From NCBI RefSeq assembly GCF_000741215.1, contig NZ_JGYX01000001.1, forward strand, positions 186,001-250,000: a stretch of DNA of 64,000 bases, written 5' to 3'. The translations under genes and the position numbers were made by a program. Position 1 is the first letter of the stretch. Every line of letters begins with the position of its first letter. This DNA comes from Bifidobacterium pullorum subsp. gallinarum (GTDB lineage Bacteria; Actinomycetota; Actinomycetes; Actinomycetales; Bifidobacteriaceae). The notes under the pieces are model-generated. The model did not search any database, was not told the DNA's origin, and was given only the letters and a program-made list of their open reading frames with translations. This document shows, one piece after another, positions 1-9,745 of the stretch.

Positions 1-607
1 TCCGCATACGCATGGCGGTCAGCTCGTCGATCGGACGGCCGGACGACAACGCGGCCGGCTTGGACGCAAGATCCACGTAATCCTCATGCTCCAGCGCCTC
101 ATCGATCTCATGCCACAACGAGCCGACGGACACCCCGAACACGGCCTTGCCGCTGCGCAGCAGATTCAGCATCTGCTCGCTGGTCGTGCACTCGTAGACC
201 TGCTGCCCGTCGCACATGATGGTGACGTCGGCCAGCTGCGCCGTGGTCCGCCTGGACAGGAAGCCGATGGCGGCGGTCACGTTCTGCAGGTTCACGCCGG
301 CGTCCAGCAACCGCTTGGACACGGCCAGGATGACCACATCCTTGAACGAGTACAGACGCCGCGAACCCGAACCGTGCGAGGGCGTGATCGACGGCTCGAC
401 GATCTGCTTGCGTGCCCAGTAATCCAGCTGGCGGTATGTGATGCCGGCGACCTTGGACGCCACGGTGCCGCGGTATCCGCGCCGGGTGTCCTCCGCGTCC
501 TCGGTGGCGAACAGCTCCCCCTGCACCGCCCCTTCCGCGGACAGATCGACACGATCCTTCAGCGGAACATGCAGATGCAGCTCCACATCATGATGCCGTT
601 CGACCAT
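1..607 (-). CDS. MerR-family transcriptional regulator (partial, 3' end outside window)
   Basis: The frame stays open from the ATG at 607 down to base 1, so at least 202 residues are present and the C-terminus is missing. The MerR winged-helix signature YRQLDYWARKQIVEPS lies about residues 57-72, followed by RRLYSFKDVVILAVSKRLLD. A GAAGGAG ribosome site precedes the start. It lies just downstream of a GarA-like FHA gene, matching the M. tuberculosis pair Rv1827 (garA)-Rv1828 (MerR-like). That supports orthology, but the effector and targets are unknown. A DNA-binding role is secure; the regulon is not. Confidence 0.88.
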   Translation of the reverse strand, partial: MVERHHDVELHLHVPLKDRVDLSAEGAVQGELFATEDAEDTRRGYRGTVASKVAGITYRQLDYWARKQIVEPSITPSHGSGSRRLYSFKDVVILAVSKRLLDAGVNLQNVTAAIGFLSRRTTAQLADVTIMCDGQQVYECTTSEQMLNLLRSGKAVFGVSVGSLWHEIDEALEHEDYVDLASKPAALSSGRPIDELTAMRMR

Positions 608-688
608 AGTCCACTCCTTCAACTCGCACGGACGCTGTCAGAAGTCACGTATTCTGCAACCAGTCTAATCCGTCCGAGCGTACCAGAT

Positions 689-1126
689 CTAGGAGATAAC
701 GGAGGATTTGGTGAAGAAGACCAGCCGGAACTTGCCGATCATGATCTCGTCGCCGTTCTTCAGCTGCGCGCGCTCGACGCGCTGGCGGTTCACGTAGGTG
801 CCGTTCAGGCTTCCGGAATCCACTACGGTGAAGACGCCATTGGCTCGGATGAACACCGCGTGGGAACGGGAGACGGTGGAATCGTCGAGCAGGATGTCGG
901 CCCGTGAATCACGGCCTACGGTCACCTTGTCCTCGTCAAGCAGGTACCGTGAGCCGGAGACTGCTCCCCTGGTCGAGATCAGCAACGCCGTTCCCTCGGA
1001 CAGGCGGGCGATGGTGTCGAGATCCTCCTGGGTCAGGGGACGGTCGCCTGTGGAGGTGACGGGGATGGTAATGGCGGGCAGACCGATGATGGTCGTCTCG
1101 CCTGCGCTTGGAATCGGTTCAGTCAT
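689..1126 (-). CDS. garA: GarA/OdhI-like FHA-domain protein
   Basis: This 145-residue protein has an N-terminal tail and one FHA domain. The phosphothreonine-binding residues are visible: G71-R72, S86-x-S88-H89 and N108 in GSLNGTYVNR. The tail carries E10-T11-T12, resembling the ETTS phosphorylation motif of mycobacterial GarA and corynebacterial OdhI. The block NGDEIMIGKFRLVFFT is close to the GarA C-terminus. In those relatives the protein is phosphorylated by PknB/PknG-type kinases and controls 2-oxoglutarate dehydrogenase and glutamate enzymes. Bifidobacteria are generally reported to lack that dehydrogenase, so the partner here is probably different. It sits between a DUF881 gene and a MerR gene. 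Confidence 0.9.
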   Translation of the reverse strand: MTEPIPSAGETTIIGLPAITIPVTSTGDRPLTQEDLDTIARLSEGTALLISTRGAVSGSRYLLDEDKVTVGRDSRADILLDDSTVSRSHAVFIRANGVFTVVDSGSLNGTYVNRQRVERAQLKNGDEIMIGKFRLVFFTKSSVIS

Positions 1127-1131
1127 ACAGG

Positions 1132-1962
1132 CTATTCTACAGTCTTTGCGTACCGGTATTGCGGAACCGAGGCGACCTCGTCGATTTTCACCAGATCGGA
1201 CGAGGTCACGTCCACCTCGGCGCCGAACTTCACCTTGAGCCGCGATCCGACGCCTCCGGCGATGTTCACGGCGTTCTGCAGGTTCTGCGAGTCCCCGATG
1301 GCCTTGATGACGTACGGGCTGGACAGGGTCTGGCCGTCGCAGATCAGCCCGTTCTCACCGTCGGCGATATAGGTCTGGGTGATGACGCGCACGTCGTTGA
1401 TGGCGATGACCTCGGCGCCGGCGTTGCGCAGCTCCTCGATCAGACTGAACATGGTGGCGGCGTCCACGGCCTCGATGGAACCGTGCGTGACGCGTATGGT
1501 CACCCCCTCCCCCTCGGCCGGCAGTCGGCCGGAGAGGATGCCGCTGGTCTGTTCATTCTGCTCGGCGATGCGTTGGGCCTCCTGCTGCTTGTCCGAGGCC
1601 TCCTGCAGGGAATTCAGCTGCTCCTGCAGTTCGTCGCGGCGCTGCTCCTGCTGTTGGATCTGGTTGCTGGTCTCCGAGATCAGACGCGTGAGCTCCTCCT
1701 CGCTCATCGTCTCGTACGCCGACCGTGTGTTATTGAGCTGGATGACGTAACCGTACCCCAGCATGGCGCACAGGAGCACCACGAAGACATTGGTGATGAG
1801 CCTCGCCTTGTTGCGGTTGGCGTCCAGCGACGACGTGCGTTTGGGTTTGCGCGCGACCACCGGGAACGAACCGGTCTCCACACGGTCGTTCTCCTTGTCC
1901 TTCGCGTGCTGCCGGTGCATCCGGCTCAGCGTGTCATCGGCTTCGGGTTTGCGCATGGCCAT
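1132..1962 (-). CDS. DUF881 membrane-anchored protein
   Basis: The protein has 276 residues from ATG 1962 (next Met at 1956). It has a charged cytoplasmic N-terminus, one membrane segment (LITNVFVVLLCAMLGYGYVI), a Gln/Glu-rich coiled coil (ETSNQIQQQEQRRDELQEQL) and an extracytoplasmic DUF881 domain with the family phrase EGVTIRVTHG. DUF881 proteins occur in pairs around Sbp in actinobacteria and have no proven biochemical function. The start was chosen because it follows the sbp stop by four bases; longer versions would overlap sbp deeply. It is probably co-translated with its neighbours. Confidence 0.88.
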   Translation of the reverse strand: MAMRKPEADDTLSRMHRQHAKDKENDRVETGSFPVVARKPKRTSSLDANRNKARLITNVFVVLLCAMLGYGYVIQLNNTRSAYETMSEEELTRLISETSNQIQQQEQRRDELQEQLNSLQEASDKQQEAQRIAEQNEQTSGILSGRLPAEGEGVTIRVTHGSIEAVDAATMFSLIEELRNAGAEVIAINDVRVITQTYIADGENGLICDGQTLSSPYVIKAIGDSQNLQNAVNIAGGVGSRLKVKFGAEVDVTSSDLVKIDEVASVPQYRYAKTVE

Positions 1963-1966
1963 GGGT

Positions 1967-2302
1967 TCAGCCTCTGAAGATGAAGCGGCGAATGGCCGAC
2001 ACGTTCGAGAAGATGCGGATGCCCAGCACCACGATAACCGCGGTCTGCAGCTGGGACCCCACACCGAGCTGGTTGCCGAGGACCACTAGCAGCGTGGCGG
2101 TGATGACGTTGGTGAAGAACGAGATCACGAACACCTTGTCGGAGAAGCTGCGCTGGAAGTACGCCCGTGCGGCGCCCAGCAACGCATCCAGCGCGGCCAC
2201 CACCATGATGGGCAGATACGGCTGCAGAAACACCGGAATATCCGGTCGGACGAAGATGCCGACCACCACGCCGATAATCAATCCCAGTACTGCCGCCATC
2301 AC
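1967..2302 (-). CDS. sbp: small basic protein Sbp (DUF1290)
   Basis: This is a 111-residue integral membrane protein with three hydrophobic stretches (LGLIIGVVVGIFV, PIMVVAALDALLGAA and the segment near VISFFTNVITATLLVVLG). The family phrase ALDALLGAARAYFQRSF is clear and the size is normal. Sbp is encoded next to divisome genes in firmicutes and between two DUF881 genes in actinobacteria. The start overlaps the upstream DUF881 stop by 4 bp, indicating translational coupling. Molecular role unknown; an envelope or division-associated role is inferred from genomic context in other bacteria. Confidence 0.9.
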   Translation of the reverse strand: MMAAVLGLIIGVVVGIFVRPDIPVFLQPYLPIMVVAALDALLGAARAYFQRSFSDKVFVISFFTNVITATLLVVLGNQLGVGSQLQTAVIVVLGIRIFSNVSAIRRFIFRG

Positions 2303-3258
2303 TCGCTCCTTCTTGCGTGGGTCACATCGCCGGAAACCGCCGCTTCCAGTCTAATCGAATCGGATTTCGCCACCTGCGGATAGATGCCCGATTCGGCATA
2401 TGATTCGTATAACGCCGGCTGGCTATCCGCGCTCACGGCACGGGCCAGCGCATCCTTGTCCCCGATGGCCTGGATGGTGTACGGGCTCTCGATCGAGTTC
2501 ACGCCGATGAGGATCGTCTGCCCCGCGGTTCGGATGGAGGTCTGCACACCCAATCGGTACCCGTTGACGGCCATCGCCTCCGCGCCGGACTGCCAGAGCA
2601 ACGACACCAGCTGCTGCAGGTCGGCATCGGTCACCACACGGATCTGCCCGCCGGATGATTCGCGCGGCAATGCGCCGTCCGCTGCGATCGGGTCGGCGAG
2701 CGTCAGGGTGATGCCCTCCCCCTCCACCGGCAGCATGCCGCTGCTCAGCTCGTCCTGAATCAACGTGTCGTTCTGCCCGTAATCGGCCATATCCCTTGTG
2801 ATCTCATCGATCTGTCCGCGCAGGTCGTTGATCTGCCCGGTCAGGTCCTCGACCTGGCTGGTCTGGTCCTCCAATTCGGACGCCCAGCTCTCGCGCACGG
2901 CACGACGCGGATCGGTATGCAGCTGCTGCACGAAGAGCGCCCCCGCGAATCCGACCGCCACACAGATCACGAACACCACCACGCGCGTGGCCCATGTGGC
3001 CGCCGGAGACGATGGTTTCCTGGCCAACCGCGAATCCATGAACAGCGGGTCCATCGGTCGATTGGTCAGATCGTCGATCAGTTTCAACGAGTCATCGTCC
3101 AGCTTGCGGCGGTGCCCCCGCACGGCACCGGCCCCGCCCGCCGGCCGTACATGGTGGGAATCCACCGCGGCAACCGACGCGGAGAACACGGCCCGCCTGC
3201 GTAGCGGGGTGTTCTCCTGCTCCACAGGGAACGAACGTGGCGCGTCGTCAATCGGCAT
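2299..3258 (-). CDS. DUF881 membrane-anchored protein (first paralogue)
   Basis: The protein has 319 residues with a basic cytoplasmic region of about 110 residues, a membrane segment (TRVVVFVICVAVGFAGALFV), a coiled-coil stretch (QTSQVEDLTGQINDLRGQID) and a C-terminal DUF881 domain containing EGEGITLTLADP. It is a paralogue of the protein at 1132-1962; both keep the TM, coiled coil, DUF881 order. The start is three bases beyond the CDP-alcohol phosphotransferase stop and the end overlaps sbp by 4 bp, so one operon is likely. Function unproven; a paired envelope scaffold is only an inference. Confidence 0.86.
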   Translation of the reverse strand: MPIDDAPRSFPVEQENTPLRRRAVFSASVAAVDSHHVRPAGGAGAVRGHRRKLDDDSLKLIDDLTNRPMDPLFMDSRLARKPSSPAATWATRVVVFVICVAVGFAGALFVQQLHTDPRRAVRESWASELEDQTSQVEDLTGQINDLRGQIDEITRDMADYGQNDTLIQDELSSGMLPVEGEGITLTLADPIAADGALPRESSGGQIRVVTDADLQQLVSLLWQSGAEAMAVNGYRLGVQTSIRTAGQTILIGVNSIESPYTIQAIGDKDALARAVSADSQPALYESYAESGIYPQVAKSDSIRLEAAVSGDVTHARRSE

Positions 3259-3261
3259 CGT

Positions 3262-3867
3262 TCACCGTTCCTGGCGGAGCAGCTCAAGCCCCTGCCGGTA
3301 ATAGATCACTCCGGCCAGCCAATACAGGGCCACGCCCCAGATACCGGCGGCCAATGCCGCCAGATGGAGCAGATCGGCCGCCTGCGTGTTCCAGATATCC
3401 GAGAAGATCAGCGCCACGATGGACATCATCAGCATGGCCGTGCCGGTCTTGCCGACGAAGTGCACCGGCAACGGCCCATAATCATGCTGGGCCAGCACCA
3501 GGATCAGCACCGCCATCAGCACATCGCGCGCTCCCACCACGATCAGCATCCACCACGGTATGATGCCTGCGACGCCCAAGGCCAGGATGCTGCAGAAGAT
3601 CAGCAGCCGATCGGCGATCGGGTCGAGGATCTGTCCGACCTTGCTCACCTGGTTGAACGTACGGGCGATGATACCGTCCAGGCTGTCCGAAACGGCGGAG
3701 ATGGCCAGGACGATCAGGGCCGTGATCATCTCGTGCCGCGCCACCAGCATCGCGATGATCGGGATGGAGATGATGCGCAGCACGCTGATGAGATTGGGAA
3801 TCGTGAACACCATATCCCGAGCTTCGGGGCTGTATTGTGTTTCGCTGTTGTGCTCGTGTTCGCTCAT
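3262..3867 (-). CDS. CDP-alcohol phosphatidyltransferase (PgsA-like)
   Basis: The 201-residue membrane protein has the catalytic CDP-alcohol phosphotransferase motif DG-x2-AR-x8-G-x3-D-x3-D, seen as DGIIAR then GQILDPIAD. The NLISVLRIISIPII opening is typical of PgsA-type enzymes. It should transfer a phosphatidyl group from CDP-diacylglycerol to an alcohol such as glycerol 3-phosphate at the membrane. The start at 3867 gives normal length; an upstream in-frame Met lies inside hisG and is not credible. It heads the DUF881-sbp-DUF881-garA-merR block, as pgsA2 does in M. tuberculosis. The acceptor alcohol cannot be read from sequence. Confidence 0.88.
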   Translation of the reverse strand: MSEHEHNSETQYSPEARDMVFTIPNLISVLRIISIPIIAMLVARHEMITALIVLAISAVSDSLDGIIARTFNQVSKVGQILDPIADRLLIFCSILALGVAGIIPWWMLIVVGARDVLMAVLILVLAQHDYGPLPVHFVGKTGTAMLMMSIVALIFSDIWNTQAADLLHLAALAAGIWGVALYWLAGVIYYRQGLELLRQER

Positions 3868-3880
3868 TCGTTCCGCACCG

Positions 3881-4732
3881 CTACATTCTCGACGCCTGCA
3901 GCGCCGTGACGATGATCGCACGCGCCCCCACGTCATACAGGCGATCCATCAGCTGATTGACCTGGGCCTTGGGCACCATGACGCGCACGGCCGCCCACTG
4001 CTTATCGTGCAACGGGGAGACCGTGGGGCTTTCGAAACCAGGCGTGATGGCGACGGCGGCCGAGACCTTCTCCACGGGGATGTCGAAATCCATCAGCACG
4101 TACCGTTGCGCGGTGAGCACACCCTGCAGACGGCGACCCAGCACGGTCAGACGCCCGTCCTCGGCGTCCAGGCGCGGGGAGCGGATGAGGATCGCCTCGG
4201 AATGCAGGATCGGATCGCCGAACACGCGCAGACCGGCGTTGCGCAGCGTGGTGCCCGTCGAGACCACGTCCGCAATCAAATCGGCGACGCCCAGCTGCAC
4301 GGAAGACTCCACCGCGCCATCCAGGTGGATGATGTCGGCGTGGATGCCGTGCCCGGTCAGGTAGTCGGAGACCAGCTTGTCATACGAACTCGCCACACGC
4401 TTGCCGTCGATGTCCGCCAGCTCGTGGATCGGGGCGTCGTTCGGCGCCGCGAAACGGAACGTGGAGGCACCGAATCCCAGCTGCATGTGCTCGATGGCCT
4501 CGGTGCCGGAGTTGAGCAGCAGGTCGCGTCCGGTGATGCCGACGTCGATGGTGCCGCGTCCCACGTACACCGCGATGTCCAGCGGACGCAGGTAGAACAG
4601 TTCGATCTCGTTGTCGGGATCCTCGACCACCAACTGGCGCGGGTTGCTGCGCAGCCGATACCCCGCCTCGGACAGGATGTTCCACGCAGGTTCCGAGAGC
4701 ATGCCCTTGTTGGGCACGGCAATTCTGAGCAT
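3881..4732 (-). CDS. hisG: ATP phosphoribosyltransferase HisG, long form
   Basis: HisG catalyses the committed step of histidine synthesis, joining ATP and PRPP to form phosphoribosyl-ATP. The protein is 283 residues, the long form with a C-terminal regulatory domain that usually confers histidine feedback inhibition. [15 protein letters not shown] and the PRPP-binding phrase [17 protein letters not shown] are visible. It follows hisE by 36 bp on the same strand. The next enzyme of the pathway is HisE and then HisI (9888-10319), encoded about 5 kb away in the same orientation. Confidence 0.97.
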   Translation of the reverse strand: MLRIAVPNKGMLSEPAWNILSEAGYRLRSNPRQLVVEDPDNEIELFYLRPLDIAVYVGRGTIDVGITGRDLLLNSGTEAIEHMQLGFGASTFRFAAPNDAPIHELADIDGKRVASSYDKLVSDYLTGHGIHADIIHLDGAVESSVQLGVADLIADVVSTGTTLRNAGLRVFGDPILHSEAILIRSPRLDAEDGRLTVLGRRLQGVLTAQRYVLMDFDIPVEKVSAAVAITPGFESPTVSPLHDKQWAAVRVMVPKAQVNQLMDRLYDVGARAIIVTALQASRM

Positions 4733-4768
4733 GTTATCTCCTTCGGTGGCGCGATGACGCCGTCATGG

Positions 4769-5032
4769 TCACAGATACTTGTACACGTCGTCGAGCGTGA
4801 TGCCGCGGTCGATCATCATGACCTGGAGATGGTACAGCAGCTGGCTCATCTCCTCGGCGGTGCGGTCGGCGCCCTCGTATTCGGCGGCGATCCAGGTCTC
4901 GCCGGCCTCCTCGACGATCTTCTTGCCGATGAAATGCGTGCCCTTGTCGAGTTCCTCGACGGTCAGGGACCCCTCCGGGCGCGTGGCGGCCTTCTCGCTC
5001 AGCTCGGCGAACAGTGATTCAAACGTCTTCAT
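4769..5032 (-). CDS. hisE: phosphoribosyl-ATP pyrophosphatase HisE
   Basis: This 87-residue all-alpha MazG-fold protein removes pyrophosphate from phosphoribosyl-ATP, the second histidine step. The metal-binding acidic motif [14 protein letters not shown] is present, and the family opening [15 protein letters not shown] is recognisable. Length is normal for a stand-alone HisE, meaning it is not fused to HisI in this organism. It sits 17 bp after rpe and just before hisG, so it is probably part of an rpe-hisE-hisG transcript. Confidence 0.96.
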   Translation of the reverse strand: MKTFESLFAELSEKAATRPEGSLTVEELDKGTHFIGKKIVEEAGETWIAAEYEGADRTAEEMSQLLYHLQVMMIDRGITLDDVYKYL

Positions 5033-5049
5033 AAGTGATACAGCACCTT

Positions 5050-5715
5050 TCAGGCCTTGAACGCGGCGGCGGCCTCGTCGCGGATGGCGTCGATCGCCGC
5101 GGCGGGGTCCTCGGCCCCGTACACGGCGGAGCCCGCCACCAGCACGTCGGCACCGGCCTCGGCCACGATATGCGCGGTCTTGGGGCTCACGCCACCGTCG
5201 ACCTGGATCTTCACGTCCAGGCCGCGACGGGTGATCTCGTCACGCAGGCGGCGCACCTTGCCCATCTGGTTGTCCAGGAACTTCTGGCCGCCGAAACCGG
5301 GCTCGACGGTCATGATCAGGATCATGTCGAATTCGTCGAGGATGTCGAAGATCGGCTCCACCGGTTCGGCCGGACGCACCGCGAAGCAGGCCTTGCAGCC
5401 CATCTCGCGCAGCTGGCGGGCCAGACGCACCGGGGCGTGGGTGGCCCCCATGTGGAAGCTCACCGACGCGGCGCCGAGCTTGGCGTATTCGGGCGCCCAA
5501 CGGTCCGGGTCCTCGATCATCAGATGCACGTCGACCGGCAGGTCGGTGACCTCGCAGATACGCTTGACGATCGGTTCGCCGAGCGTCAGGTTGGGCACGA
5601 AATGATGATCCATCACGTCGACGTGAACGAGATCGGCGTTCGCGATCGCCTTGAGGTCACGCTCGAGATTGCAGAAATCAGCGGACAGGATGCTGGGTGC
5701 GATTTGAATGCTCAT
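5050..5715 (-). CDS. rpe: ribulose-phosphate 3-epimerase
   Basis: The 221-residue TIM barrel interconverts ribulose 5-phosphate and xylulose 5-phosphate. Metal and catalytic residues are visible in [34 protein letters not shown] and VDGGVSPKT. In bifidobacteria xylulose 5-phosphate is the substrate of the phosphoketolase (bifid shunt) route, so this enzyme is central to carbon flow. The start at 5715 matches the conserved opening [12 protein letters not shown]; a longer in-frame extension runs into lgt and is Arg/Pro-rich antisense-type sequence. It lies upstream of hisE. Confidence 0.96.
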   Translation of the reverse strand: MSIQIAPSILSADFCNLERDLKAIANADLVHVDVMDHHFVPNLTLGEPIVKRICEVTDLPVDVHLMIEDPDRWAPEYAKLGAASVSFHMGATHAPVRLARQLREMGCKACFAVRPAEPVEPIFDILDEFDMILIMTVEPGFGGQKFLDNQMGKVRRLRDEITRRGLDVKIQVDGGVSPKTAHIVAEAGADVLVAGSAVYGAEDPAAAIDAIRDEAAAAFKA

Positions 5716-5767
5716 GGTACCTACTCTATCTTTCTTTTGCGACGTTATGACCGAGTTTAGCCGAGTG

Positions 5768-6736
5768 TCATGCAACATTGTCCGAATGTTCCGGATCCGC
5801 CGACGATTCGGACGGCTCGGACGACGCGGACGACTCCGGTTCGGCCGGTTCGGATGCGTCGGACGCCTCGCCTGACGCCGGATGCCGGGTCCGTTCGCCC
5901 TGCATAGCCTGTTCGGACGCGGTGACCGCGGCCAGACGCTCCCGCAGTGATTCGGGGGCGGATCCGATCCTCTGCACGGCGACGAATGCGATGACGCCGC
6001 AGACGAACACCGCGATGGACACCCACACATTGATCCGCACACCGAGGAAGGTATGGGCGTAATCGATGCGCAGCGCCTCGATCCAGGTGCGTCCGGCCGT
6101 GTACCACATCACATAGATCGTCAGCAGTGAACCGGCCTTGAGCACGGCCGAGGCCCTGCGGCCGATCCAGATGATGAGTGCCGCCCCGATCAGGTTCCAG
6201 ATCAGCTCGTATAGGAACGTCGGGTGGTACAGCGCATCGGATCCGTCGATTTGGAGCCCCCACGGCAGCGTGGTCTGGCCGCCGTAGAGCTCCTGGTTGA
6301 ACCAGTTGCCCAGACGCCCGATGGCCTGGGCCACCAGCAGCGCCGGGGCCACGGCATCGGCCAGCAGCGCCATCGGGTAGTGCTTGTGCCGGCACCAGCC
6401 CCAGGCGGCCAACGCGCCGAACAGGATGCCGCCCCAGATGCCCAGGCCGCCGTTCCAGATGCGTATCATCTCCATCGGATCGCCGTCGGGGCCGAAGAAC
6501 CGTTCGGGCGTGGTGACGATGTGGTAGACGCGCGCGCCGACGATACCCGCCAGCACCGAGACGATGGCGATGTCGAGGATCTGGTCGAAGTCGCCGCCGA
6601 CCCTTTTCCACCGCGCCGTGGTGATGGCCACGGCGGCGATGATGCCCGACAGGATGCACAACGCGTAGAGGTGTATGGTCAACGGGCCGATCTCGAAGGT
6701 GGAGATCGACGGCGAAGGTATCGATGCTAGTGTCAT
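5768..6736 (-). CDS. lgt: prolipoprotein diacylglyceryl transferase Lgt
   Basis: The 322-residue multi-span membrane enzyme transfers diacylglycerol from phosphatidylglycerol to the lipobox cysteine of prolipoproteins. The Lgt signature appears as [14 protein letters not shown], with [11 protein letters not shown] after it. The last 60 residues or so form an acidic Ser/Glu/Pro-rich tail ([20 protein letters not shown]), beyond the catalytic core; such tails occur in several actinobacterial Lgt proteins. It lies 26 bp after trpA. The lipoprotein at 23506-25050 would be one substrate. Confidence 0.96.
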   Translation of the reverse strand: MTLASIPSPSISTFEIGPLTIHLYALCILSGIIAAVAITTARWKRVGGDFDQILDIAIVSVLAGIVGARVYHIVTTPERFFGPDGDPMEMIRIWNGGLGIWGGILFGALAAWGWCRHKHYPMALLADAVAPALLVAQAIGRLGNWFNQELYGGQTTLPWGLQIDGSDALYHPTFLYELIWNLIGAALIIWIGRRASAVLKAGSLLTIYVMWYTAGRTWIEALRIDYAHTFLGVRINVWVSIAVFVCGVIAFVAVQRIGSAPESLRERLAAVTASEQAMQGERTRHPASGEASDASEPAEPESSASSEPSESSADPEHSDNVA

Positions 6737-6762
6737 AGTCCCCGATAGTAGTACGGAACCGC

Positions 6763-7641
6763 TCAGCGACGGGCGTTATGCACGCCCTCGGCCAACGATT
6801 CGACCTTGGCCGCCAGAGCGGACAGGCCTTCGCGCACATCGCGCGCGGCGCGGCCGGTATCGTCCAGCAGGGTGTGCACCAACGCCGAGCCGACGATCAC
6901 ACCGTCGGCGTAGCGGCCCACGGTGCGCGCCTGCTCGGGGGTCGAGACGCCGATGCCCACGCAGACGTTCCGCGCCCCGGCGCGGCGTGTGCGCTCGACC
7001 AGTACCTCGGGGGACGACGAGAGCGTATCCCGCTCCCCCGTGACGCCCATGCGCGAGGCCGCGTAGATGAAGCCCCTCGCGTTGCGCGCGGCGTTCGCCA
7101 GACGCTCGTCGCTGGAATCCGGGGACACCAGGAAGATCCGGTCCAGTCCGTGCCGCTGCGAGGCCTCGATCCATTCGCCGGCCTCGTCGGGGATCAGATC
7201 CGGCGTGATGATGCCGGCGCCGCCGGCGTTCGCCAGATCGTGCGCGAACCGTTCCACCCCGTAATGGAAGACCACGTTCCAGTAGCTCATGATCAGCGGC
7301 ACGCCGCCGGCGTTCGCCACGGTTTCCACCGCACGGAACACGCCGGCCATGCGCTCGCCGTTGTCCAACGCCACCTGCGAGGCGGCCTGGATAACCGGGC
7401 CGTCCATCACCGGATCGGTGTAGGGCAGGCCGATCTCCACCGCGTCGACGCCATGCGTGACCATCGTGCGCAGCGCGTCATGGGTGGTTTCGGAATCCGG
7501 GAACCCGTACGGCATATAGCCGATGAAGGCGGGACGGTCCTGCGCGCGGAACGCGTCGAACATGGCCTCGCTGGGGCTGGGGCGGCGGCTGAGGCCCAAC
7601 GGCTGTGGAGCGGTGGTCCGTGCTGTTGTCTGAGTCATCAT
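6763..7641 (-). CDS. trpA: tryptophan synthase alpha chain
   Basis: TrpA cleaves indole-3-glycerol phosphate to indole, which is passed to the TrpB domain. The 292-residue protein shows EIGLPYTDPVMDGP, containing the catalytic Glu and Asp of the family, and the phosphate-binding region GIGVSTPEQA. The start is taken at 7641 (a second Met follows at 7638). The gene begins 13 bp after the trpCB stop, so the partner subunits are made together. Residues 1-40 form a somewhat long N-terminal extension. Confidence 0.96.
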   Translation of the reverse strand: MMTQTTARTTAPQPLGLSRRPSPSEAMFDAFRAQDRPAFIGYMPYGFPDSETTHDALRTMVTHGVDAVEIGLPYTDPVMDGPVIQAASQVALDNGERMAGVFRAVETVANAGGVPLIMSYWNVVFHYGVERFAHDLANAGGAGIITPDLIPDEAGEWIEASQRHGLDRIFLVSPDSSDERLANAARNARGFIYAASRMGVTGERDTLSSSPEVLVERTRRAGARNVCVGIGVSTPEQARTVGRYADGVIVGSALVHTLLDDTGRAARDVREGLSALAAKVESLAEGVHNARR

Positions 7642-7654
7642 GTTCACCTCTGTC

Positions 7655-9745
7655 TCACTCGCTGACGGCGTTGCCGTGCGCGCCGTTGGCGTCCAGCGCC
7701 TTGCTCTGTTCATCGGTCAGGTAGCCGAACCAGCGTCCGGCCGTGGCCACGTCCTTGTCCCCGCGTCCGGAGAGGTTCACGATCATCACCGGCTCGTCGA
7801 TCCCCCGCGCCTTGAGGTCGGCGGCCGCCTTGTAGGCGCCGGCCACGGCGTGGGAGCTTTCGATGGCGGGGATGATGCCTTCGGTTTCGCACAGGTCCTT
7901 GAAGGCGTTCATGGCCTCGTCGTCGGTGGCGTAGTCGTAGGTCACGCGGCCGATCTCCTTGAGCCATGCGTGTTCGGGGCCCACCGAGGCGTAGTCCAAT
8001 CCGGCGGAGATGGAGTAGGTGTCCAGGGTCTGGCCTTCCTCGTTCTCCAGCAGATAGGACTTGGCCCCCTGGAACAGGCCGATCTGCCCTGTGCCCGGAG
8101 CGAAGCGTATGGCGTGCTCGCCGGATTCGGGGCCGTGGCCGCCGGCCTCATAGCCGTACAGACGCACGCGCTCGTCGTCCAGGAAGGCGTTCATGATGCC
8201 GATGGCGTTGGAGCCGCCGCCCACGCAGGCGCAGATGGCGTCGGGATGGTCGATGCCGTACTCGCTGCGCAGCTGCTCCTTGGCCTCCTCGCCGATGATC
8301 TTCTGGAAATCGCGGACGATGGTCGGGAACGGGTGCGGTCCGGCCACGGTGCCGAGCAGGTAGTGGGTGGTCTCCACGTTGGTGACCCAATCGCGCAGCG
8401 CCTCGTTGATGGCGTCCTTGAGAATGCGGGAGCCGAGCTTGACCTCCACCACCTCGGCGCCGAGCAGTCTCATGCGGGCCACGTTCAACGCCTGGCGGCG
8501 GGCGTCCACCTCACCCATGTAGACACGGCACTTGAGCCCGAGCAACGCGCAGACCGTGGCCGTGGCCACACCGTGCTGGCCGGCGCCGGTCTCCGCGATC
8601 ACGCGGGTCTTGCCCATGCGCTTGACCAGCAGGGCCTGGCCGAGTGCGTTGTTGATCTTGTGGGCGCCGGTATGGTTCAGATCCTCGCGCTTGAGGAACA
8701 CGCGCGCGTTGATGCCGACGCGTTCGTTGAGCCGCTGCGCGAACCGCGGCACCTCGGTCAGCGGCGAGGGCCGTCCGACGTACAGCCGGTTGAGGCGGTC
8801 GAACTCCTCGCGGAACGCGGGATCGGCCTTGGCCTCGTCGTATACCTGTTCGAGTTCGGTCAACGCGTGGATCAGGGCCTCGGGCACGAACCGGCCGCCG
8901 AACCGGCCGAAATACGGGCCGTTATGCTCCGCCAGCGGACGGCGTTCCGACACCTTCACACGCCTGCCGGCCTCCACCAGCCGCTCGACGGCCAGAGCAT
9001 GACGTTCGGCGGTGGCCACGCCCTCGCCCACCAGCACGGCATCCGCACCGGCGCGGGCGTAGTCCTCCAGCTCCACCGGGCCGAACACGCCGGATTCCGC
9101 CACCTTGATGACGTCCGGCGGCAGCGCCGCGGCCAGTTCCCGGTAGTTGCCCACGTTGACGGACAGGTCCTTGAGATTGCGCGCGTTGATGCCGATGACG
9201 GCGGCGCCCGCCTGCACCGCGCGTTCGATCTCCTCGGCGGTGTGGGTCTCCACCAGCGCCGTCATGCCGAGTTCGTGGGTCAGGTCCAGGAGCTCGCGCA
9301 GCGTGGCATCGTCCAGAGCCGCCACGATCAGCAGCACGATATCAGCGCCATGCGCCCGCGCCTCCCAGATCTGATACGGGGTGGTGATGAAGTCCTTGCG
9401 CAGCACGGGGATATGAACGGCGGCACGCACGCGGTCGAGGTCGTCCAGCGAACCGAGGAACCGGCGCCCTTCGGTCAGCACCGAGATGGCCGCCGCGCCT
9501 CCGCGCTCGTATTCGGCGGCCAACGCCGCGGGATCGGGGATATCGGCCAGATGCCCCTTGGACGGCGAGGCGCGTTTGATCTCGGCGATGATGGGCACGG
9601 CATCGGCATGACGAAGCCATCGGCGGGCGTCCAGCGGAGCGGGGGCCGCGGCCGCGGCCTGCTTCACTGCGTCCAATGGCATGGCCTGTTCACGGGTACG
9701 CTGATCCTGCAGTGCACCCGCCACCAATTCGTCAAGTACCGACAT
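7655..9745 (-). CDS. trpCB: fused indole-3-glycerol phosphate synthase / tryptophan synthase beta (TrpC-TrpB)
   Basis: One uninterrupted 696-residue frame encodes two enzymes. Roughly residues 1-275 are TrpC, with [39 protein letters not shown] and VAESGV. A short linker ([15 protein letters not shown]) leads into TrpB, which opens [13 protein letters not shown] and carries the PLP lysine in [13 protein letters not shown]. The glycine-rich phosphate loop is [10 protein letters not shown]. TrpC makes indole-3-glycerol phosphate, separate TrpA releases indole, and TrpB joins it to serine. The fusion has been annotated in other bifidobacteria but is uncommon elsewhere. A good AAGGAG site precedes ATG 9745. 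Confidence 0.97.
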   Translation of the reverse strand: MSVLDELVAGALQDQRTREQAMPLDAVKQAAAAAPAPLDARRWLRHADAVPIIAEIKRASPSKGHLADIPDPAALAAEYERGGAAAISVLTEGRRFLGSLDDLDRVRAAVHIPVLRKDFITTPYQIWEARAHGADIVLLIVAALDDATLRELLDLTHELGMTALVETHTAEEIERAVQAGAAVIGINARNLKDLSVNVGNYRELAAALPPDVIKVAESGVFGPVELEDYARAGADAVLVGEGVATAERHALAVERLVEAGRRVKVSERRPLAEHNGPYFGRFGGRFVPEALIHALTELEQVYDEAKADPAFREEFDRLNRLYVGRPSPLTEVPRFAQRLNERVGINARVFLKREDLNHTGAHKINNALGQALLVKRMGKTRVIAETGAGQHGVATATVCALLGLKCRVYMGEVDARRQALNVARMRLLGAEVVEVKLGSRILKDAINEALRDWVTNVETTHYLLGTVAGPHPFPTIVRDFQKIIGEEAKEQLRSEYGIDHPDAICACVGGGSNAIGIMNAFLDDERVRLYGYEAGGHGPESGEHAIRFAPGTGQIGLFQGAKSYLLENEEGQTLDTYSISAGLDYASVGPEHAWLKEIGRVTYDYATDDEAMNAFKDLCETEGIIPAIESSHAVAGAYKAAADLKARGIDEPVMIVNLSGRGDKDVATAGRWFGYLTDEQSKALDANGAHGNAVSE

